Below, in pieces: positions 59,845 through 64,000 of a stretch of DNA of 64,000 bases. The notes under the pieces are model-generated. The model was not told where the DNA came from, did no database searches, and saw only the letters and a list, made by a program, of their open reading frames with translations. Position 1 is the first letter of the stretch, and each line of letters opens with the position of its first letter. Source of the DNA: Citrobacter europaeus (GTDB lineage: Bacteria; Pseudomonadota; Gammaproteobacteria; Enterobacterales; Enterobacteriaceae); the NCBI GenBank assembly GCA_020099315.1, contig CP083650.1, positions 2,790,001-2,854,000 on the forward strand, in the 5' to 3' direction. Position numbers and translations under genes: made by a program.

Positions 59845-61893
59845 TTATTTACCGGTTGCGGGCTGTTCCGCTGGCTTTTCTTTTTCAAGATGCGCCAGGT
59901 CGAGCGCAATTTTTACCGTTTCATCCAGGTACGGATCGGGTTCCTGGTAATCCTTCGGCAGATCGTCCAGTTTCTTCAGCAGCGGTTTGCCTTCGCGCTT
60001 AAACCGATCGTTGATACGCGCCAGACGCATTGCGTCATCTTCGTTATTCTCTTTCTCACGCTGAGCGTAATTGAGAGATGCGATGTTGCGTTTATCCTTC
60101 AGCGCATTGAAACGCGCAATGTCCTTCATGATGTACTGGAACTCAGGATCGTTGGCAATACGCGCATTGTGCTCTTTCAGCAATTCAGGCCCAAACGGCG
60201 TCAGGTTATCTGATTTGGTGTAGGTCGCAGCATCAATGCTATCCCACGGCAGCGCGTTGTCTTCAAACTTCTCACCGGTTTCAGTTTCTTCATTGCCTGT
60301 CGGCATGATGATGTCCGGCGTAACGCCTTTACGCTGCGTACTGCCACCGTTTACACGGTAGAATTTCTGGATCGTATACTGAACAGAACCGAGCGCCGGC
60401 CATTCCGGACGCAGCATCTGATCGTAAATACGGTTCAGGGAGCGATACTGCTGTACGGTGCCTTTCCCGAAGGTTGGTTCACCAACGATTAGCGCACGAC
60501 CATAATCCTGCATTGCCGCGGCAAAAATCTCTGATGCCGAAGCACTGAAGCGATCGACTAACACCACCAGCGGGCCTTTGTAGTACACAACGCCGTCGGT
60601 ATCGCTGTCCTCACGCACTTTACCGTTATTGTCACGAACCTGAACCACCGGGCCAGAAGGAATGAACAGACCGGAAAGTGAAACGGCTTCGGTTAGCGCG
60701 CCACCGCCGTTGGTGCGCAGATCGATAATGATGCTGCTGACGTTCTGTTTTTCCAGCTTCTGCAACTGAACTTTGACATCATCCGTCAGGCCAACATAGA
60801 AGCCAGGGATATCCAGTACGCCAACTTTTTCTTTGCCAACGGTTTTCACGGACATTTTCACGGCGCGGTCTTCGAGGCGAATACGTTCACGCGTTAACGT
60901 TACGGTGCGCGTCTTGGTACCTTTACCAGCGGGCAGGATTTCAAGGCGAACTTTGCTGCCCTTAGGTCCTTTGATCAGCGCCACGACGTCATCAAGACGC
61001 CAGCCAATCACGTCAACCATACCTTTTCCGGTCTGGCCCACGCCGACAATACGGTCGCCAACGCTTATCGCTTTGCTCTTGGCTGCCGGGCCACCCGCTA
61101 CCATGGAGTTAATGACGGTATAGTCATCATCCATTTGCAAAACCGCGCCAATACCTTCCAGAGACAGGCTCATTTCAGTATTGAACTGTTCGGTATTGCG
61201 TGGAGACAGATAGTTAGTATGCGGGTCGATTTCACGGGCGAAAGCCGTCATCGCCAGAGAGAACACATCTTCGCTATTGGTCTGCGCCAGACGGCGAATC
61301 GCAAACTTGTAGCGACGCGTCAGCGTTTCACGAATTTCCGCATCGGTTTTACCGGTCAGCTTCAGGCTGAGTTCGTCAAATTTAACCTTGCCGTCCCACA
61401 GCGCGTTAAGCTCTGCTTCGCTTTTCGGCCATGGGGCTTTGCTCCGGTCGAGGTTAAAGGTGTCGGTACCGGTGAAATCCATTGGACGAGCCAGTACGCT
61501 TAATGCGTACTGATAACGCTCAAATCGACGTTTTTGCGCCAGATTATAGAGATCGTAAAAGACATCCAGTTTACCGGTACGCAGTTCATCGCCGAGGACC
61601 GTTTTCTTTTTTGCATACTGTTCGATATCGCTCGCCAGCAGCACGTTGTGGCTGTAGTCGAGCAGATTCAAATAGCGGTCAAAAATTTTTGCCGAAAACG
61701 CCTGATCCAGGTCGAACTGGCGATAGTGTGAACGCGTAAAACGCGATGTCACACGTTCGCTTACCGTCGCATGCTGGGTTTCTTCCTTTAATACGGGGAT
61801 TTGATCGGCACGCGTGATATCTTCTACAGCAAGTGCCTGGCCTGCTAATGCAAGCAGACCAGCTAACGCAGTAAGCCTAAAAAAAGTGTTCAT
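59845..61893 (-). CDS. prc: Tail-specific periplasmic protease Prc (Tsp)
   Basis: Cleaves proteins with non-polar C-termini in the periplasm, including SsrA-tagged proteins, PBP3 and the hydrolase MepS (with NlpI). 682 residues from ATG 61893, signal peptide to TALAGLLALAGQALA; the frame runs 16 codons further upstream. PDZ domain about 240-320 (SLSLEGIGAVLQMDDDYTVI); S41 protease core with FSASASEIFAAAMQDYGR carrying the catalytic Ser, and FGKGTVQQYRSL carrying the Lys. A C-terminal helical part follows. It lies 19 bases after proQ. Confidence 0.97.
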   Translation of the reverse strand: MNTFFRLTALAGLLALAGQALAVEDITRADQIPVLKEETQHATVSERVTSRFTRSHYRQFDLDQAFSAKIFDRYLNLLDYSHNVLLASDIEQYAKKKTVLGDELRTGKLDVFYDLYNLAQKRRFERYQYALSVLARPMDFTGTDTFNLDRSKAPWPKSEAELNALWDGKVKFDELSLKLTGKTDAEIRETLTRRYKFAIRRLAQTNSEDVFSLAMTAFAREIDPHTNYLSPRNTEQFNTEMSLSLEGIGAVLQMDDDYTVINSMVAGGPAAKSKAISVGDRIVGVGQTGKGMVDVIGWRLDDVVALIKGPKGSKVRLEILPAGKGTKTRTVTLTRERIRLEDRAVKMSVKTVGKEKVGVLDIPGFYVGLTDDVKVQLQKLEKQNVSSIIIDLRTNGGGALTEAVSLSGLFIPSGPVVQVRDNNGKVREDSDTDGVVYYKGPLVVLVDRFSASASEIFAAAMQDYGRALIVGEPTFGKGTVQQYRSLNRIYDQMLRPEWPALGSVQYTIQKFYRVNGGSTQRKGVTPDIIMPTGNEETETGEKFEDNALPWDSIDAATYTKSDNLTPFGPELLKEHNARIANDPEFQYIMKDIARFNALKDKRNIASLNYAQREKENNEDDAMRLARINDRFKREGKPLLKKLDDLPKDYQEPDPYLDETVKIALDLAHLEKEKPAEQPATGK

Positions 61894-61912
61894 GCCAGGC
61901 CTGGCCTCCGTT

Positions 61913-62599
61913 TCAGAACACCAGGTGTTCTGCGCGTACAATCAAAGACATACCCGAATTCAGCTGTACACGGACGCCATCTTTGGTGATTTCTAATACG
62001 GTGGCATCCATCGCATTATTACCTGCTTTCACCTTCAGAGATTGCCCTACCGTCAGTACTGAAATATCAGATACCGGGGTATGCTGTTCTTCACGAGGAG
62101 CACGCGGTGCTTTTGCTGCTGGTTTTTCAGCGCGAGGTTTACGCTCAGCGCCTTCTTTACGACGCGGAGCAGGACGCGGCTTACGCTCACGACGCGGTGC
62201 GTCTTCTTTTTCACCGGCAGCAGCGGCCGCTTCGCGTTTTTTCGCCTGTTGCTCTGCACGTTGCGCCTGAACGCGGGCTTTAGCTTCTTCGAGCTGTTTG
62301 CGGGCATGTTCAACGTGCTGCTCATCCAGCTCACCACAAGGGTTGCCGTCAAGATCGACACGCGTTGCGCCCAATTTTACGCCATACAGATAGCGCCAGC
62401 TTGAAGTATAGAGACGTAAGGCAGAGCGGAGCTGCGTCTTGCTGAGGTTCATTTCGCCCTCAACACGCTCTACCAGATCCTGAAAAATGCCAATTTTCAG
62501 TGGGCGCGCTTCGCCTTCCGCACTAAAACACTGCGGGAAGCGTTCGGCCAGAAACGCAATGACTTCTTTACTGCTATTCAACTTAGGTTGATTTTCCAT
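61913..62599 (-). CDS. proQ: RNA chaperone ProQ
   Basis: Global RNA-binding protein that pairs and protects small RNAs and mRNA 3' ends, also affecting proP. 228 residues (232 in E. coli). FinO/ProQ domain from 1 to about 120 (QLRSALRLYTSSWRYLYGVKLGATRVDLDG), a basic Lys/Arg/Ala/Pro-rich linker (about 125-175), and a Tudor-like C-terminal domain (ISVLTVGQSLKVKAGNNAMD). The four-residue difference lies in the linker, where length varies. prc follows in the same message. Confidence 0.97.
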   Translation of the reverse strand: MENQPKLNSSKEVIAFLAERFPQCFSAEGEARPLKIGIFQDLVERVEGEMNLSKTQLRSALRLYTSSWRYLYGVKLGATRVDLDGNPCGELDEQHVEHARKQLEEAKARVQAQRAEQQAKKREAAAAAGEKEDAPRRERKPRPAPRRKEGAERKPRAEKPAAKAPRAPREEQHTPVSDISVLTVGQSLKVKAGNNAMDATVLEITKDGVRVQLNSGMSLIVRAEHLVF

Positions 62600-62695
62600 G
62601 AAATTTCCTGATTACAACGGACGTAGCCAACAAGCGCAGGCATGAACAGGCGACATTATAATGACGTCATCAGTAATTGCTACGTTATCCGTTGA

Positions 62696-63193
62696 TTATC
62701 CTGCGACGCGCGCAAAGAATTTTTTGTAATCCGTCGTTGCAAGCACGGTTTCAAGCGCTGCCACCAGCGTTCGCAGCCCCTGTTCATCCTCTTCACTGAA
62801 GCGGCCAAACGCCGTGCTATCGATATCAAGCACGCCGATCATCTGATTTTCGACGGTGATTGGCAGAACGATTTCTGCATTGCTGGCGGCATCGCATGCG
62901 ATGTGCCCGTCAAAAGCATGAACGTCCTCAATGCGCTGCACCTGGTTCTGCGCTACTGCGGTACCACACACCCCGCGCCCTACCGGGATCCGCACACAGG
63001 CGATTTTTCCCTGGAAGGGTCCAAGCACCAGCGTATCGTTTTCGAGTAGATAAAAACCGGCCCAGTTTACTTCTGCAAGACGCTCGTACAACAACGCGCT
63101 GGTATTCGCCAGCGTTGCCAGAAAACTGGTTTCACCTGCCATTAATGCCTGAAAATCACGGTTTAGATCCGTGTATAGCTCTATTTTGTTCAT
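62696..63193 (-). CDS. msrC: Free methionine-(R)-sulfoxide reductase MsrC (YebR)
   Basis: 165-residue GAF-domain enzyme that reduces free methionine R-sulfoxide with thioredoxin. The three cysteines of the mechanism are visible: KIACVRIPVGRGVCGTAVA (two) and GHIACDAASN (third). It is cytoplasmic and of K-12 length. It is the second methionine sulfoxide reductase in the window, after MsrB, which acts on protein-bound residues. Divergent from yebS. Confidence 0.95.
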   Translation of the reverse strand: MNKIELYTDLNRDFQALMAGETSFLATLANTSALLYERLAEVNWAGFYLLENDTLVLGPFQGKIACVRIPVGRGVCGTAVAQNQVQRIEDVHAFDGHIACDAASNAEIVLPITVENQMIGVLDIDSTAFGRFSEEDEQGLRTLVAALETVLATTDYKKFFARVAG

Positions 63194-63321
63194 TATTTAA
63201 TCACTTGGTTGTCTTACCTAAAACTGCAGCCTACTAAAATAAACATTAAATGCGTTAATGCTCAAGATCATTCCCGTCATGAGTTAAGATAACATTACTT
63301 CAACAATTTGATTCGCGATAC

Positions 63322-64000
63322 ATGGCCTTAACGACACCACGCATCACGCCGACTAAAAAAATAGCCATCAGGTCCATTGGTGATGCAATTCCTCGTGCGC
63401 ATTACCATCGCTGCCCTGAATGTGACCTGATCTTTAGCTTGCCTAAAATGCGTTCGCACCAAAGTGCATTTTGCCCACGCTGTCAGGCAAAAATTCGTGA
63501 CGGACGCGACTGGTCATTAACACGGCTGGCGGCAATGGCTTTCACCATGCTGCTGCTGATGCCCTTTGCCTGGGGAGAACCACTCCTGCACATCTATTTA
63601 TTAGGTGTGCGCATTGACGCCAATGTGCTGCAAGGTATCTGGCAAATGACCCGACAAGGTGACCCACTCACCGCATCTTTCGTACTGTTTTGCGTTGCCG
63701 GGGCACCAATCATTCTGGTTACCTCAATCGCTTATCTATGGTTCGGCAATATTCTTGGCATGAACCTGCGCCCGGTGCTGCTGATGCTGGAAAGACTCAA
63801 AGAATGGGTGATGCTTGATATCTATCTGGTTGGTATTGGCGTCGCATCAATCAAAGTTCAGGACTATGCTTTTTTGCAACCTGGTGTGGGGCTGTTTGCT
63901 TTTATTGCGCTGGTGATCCTGAGCATTTTGACGCTGTCGCATCTTAACGTTGAGCAGCTTTGGGACCGTTTCTACCCGCAAAGACCGGCTCGTCGGCCCG
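63322..64000 (+). CDS. yebS: Membrane lipid-transport protein YebS (LetA/PqiA family), 3' end outside the window
   Basis: First 226 codons of about 427. Two zinc-ribbon pairs (CPECDLIF and CPRCQAKI, residues about 32-55) precede the first transmembrane block (LAAMAFTMLLLMPFAWG) and further helices (VLFCVAGAPIILVTSIAYLW, LFAFIALVILSILTLSHLN). LetA works with the tunnel-forming MCE protein YebT/LetB, expected just beyond the window, to move lipids between the membranes. ATG 63322 opens MALTTPRITPTKK, as in K-12. Reads away from msrC. Confidence 0.95.
   Translation, partial: MALTTPRITPTKKIAIRSIGDAIPRAHYHRCPECDLIFSLPKMRSHQSAFCPRCQAKIRDGRDWSLTRLAAMAFTMLLLMPFAWGEPLLHIYLLGVRIDANVLQGIWQMTRQGDPLTASFVLFCVAGAPIILVTSIAYLWFGNILGMNLRPVLLMLERLKEWVMLDIYLVGIGVASIKVQDYAFLQPGVGLFAFIALVILSILTLSHLNVEQLWDRFYPQRPARRP

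Noticed and set aside
1..64000. CRISPR arrays, tRNA or rRNA genes, insertion sequences, prophage or integrase genes
   Set aside because: None could be recognised. The only repeats are one ERIC, the REP elements and internal autotransporter repeats.

Overview
The window is chromosomal DNA from an enterobacterium close to Escherichia, Salmonella and Citrobacter. Most proteins match E. coli K-12 in length and sequence as I remember them, and the backbone order selD-ydjA-sppA-ansA-pncA-ydjEFGHIJKL-yeaC-msrB-gapA-yeaD-yeaE-mipA-yeaGH-yeaJ-yeaK-yeaL-nimRT-yeaO-yoaF-yeaP-yoaKJ-yeaQ-yoaG-yeaR-leuE is the K-12 order. The insertions (chitinase, Cys-type formate dehydrogenase, nickel importer, autotransporter) fit Citrobacter best, but the genus is an inference. 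I see no rRNA, tRNA, CRISPR array, insertion sequence or phage gene.

Layout. 1-13.9 kb: selenophosphate synthetase (cut by the window edge), a nitroreductase, signal peptide peptidase A, asparaginase I, nicotinamidase, then the eight-gene ydj carbohydrate cluster on the minus strand. 14.2-15.9 kb: an insertion holding a secreted GH18 chitinase and a YajD-type HNH protein. 16-25.9 kb: yeaC-msrB, gapA, an ERIC element, yeaD, yeaE broken by one amber codon, two small exported proteins, mipA, and the yeaGH kinase operon behind a sigma-54 promoter. 26-27.9 kb: a three-gene insert (methyltransferase, hemerythrin-like protein, hexapeptide acetyltransferase). 28-36 kb: two diguanylate cyclases, a tRNA-editing protein, the nitroimidazole exporter with its regulator, a free-standing CTP-synthase-like amidotransferase and several small proteins. 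36.3-38.5 kb: a formate dehydrogenase H paralogue with cysteine in place of selenocysteine, behind its own sigma-54 promoter. 39.4-40.8 kb: yeaR-yoaG and leuE.

40.9-49.4 kb is a metal-acquisition block. ZinT has a Zur operator. A five-gene Nik-type ABC importer has a perfect NikR operator (GTATGA-N16-TCATAC), which identifies nickel as its likely substrate. A phospholipase-D-type nuclease gene is attached to the end of that operon. A TonB-dependent receptor with a Fur box is read divergently.

49.5-58.4 kb is accessory: a membrane EAL phosphodiesterase, an orphan 90-residue protein, a 1584-residue AIDA-type autotransporter, a LuxR-type regulator with a TTG start, and a YrbL-like protein. From 58.7 kb the conserved backbone resumes at htpX-prc-proQ-msrC-yebS. 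The K-12 genes expected between leuE and htpX (yeaT through rnd-fadD, manXYZ, cspC and kdgR) are absent, so 41-58.5 kb marks a synteny breakpoint.

Two themes recur. The first is formate/hydrogen metabolism and its cofactors: selD, Cys-FdhF and nickel import. The second is cyclic-di-GMP and surface behaviour: DgcJ, DgcP, the EAL protein and the autotransporter.
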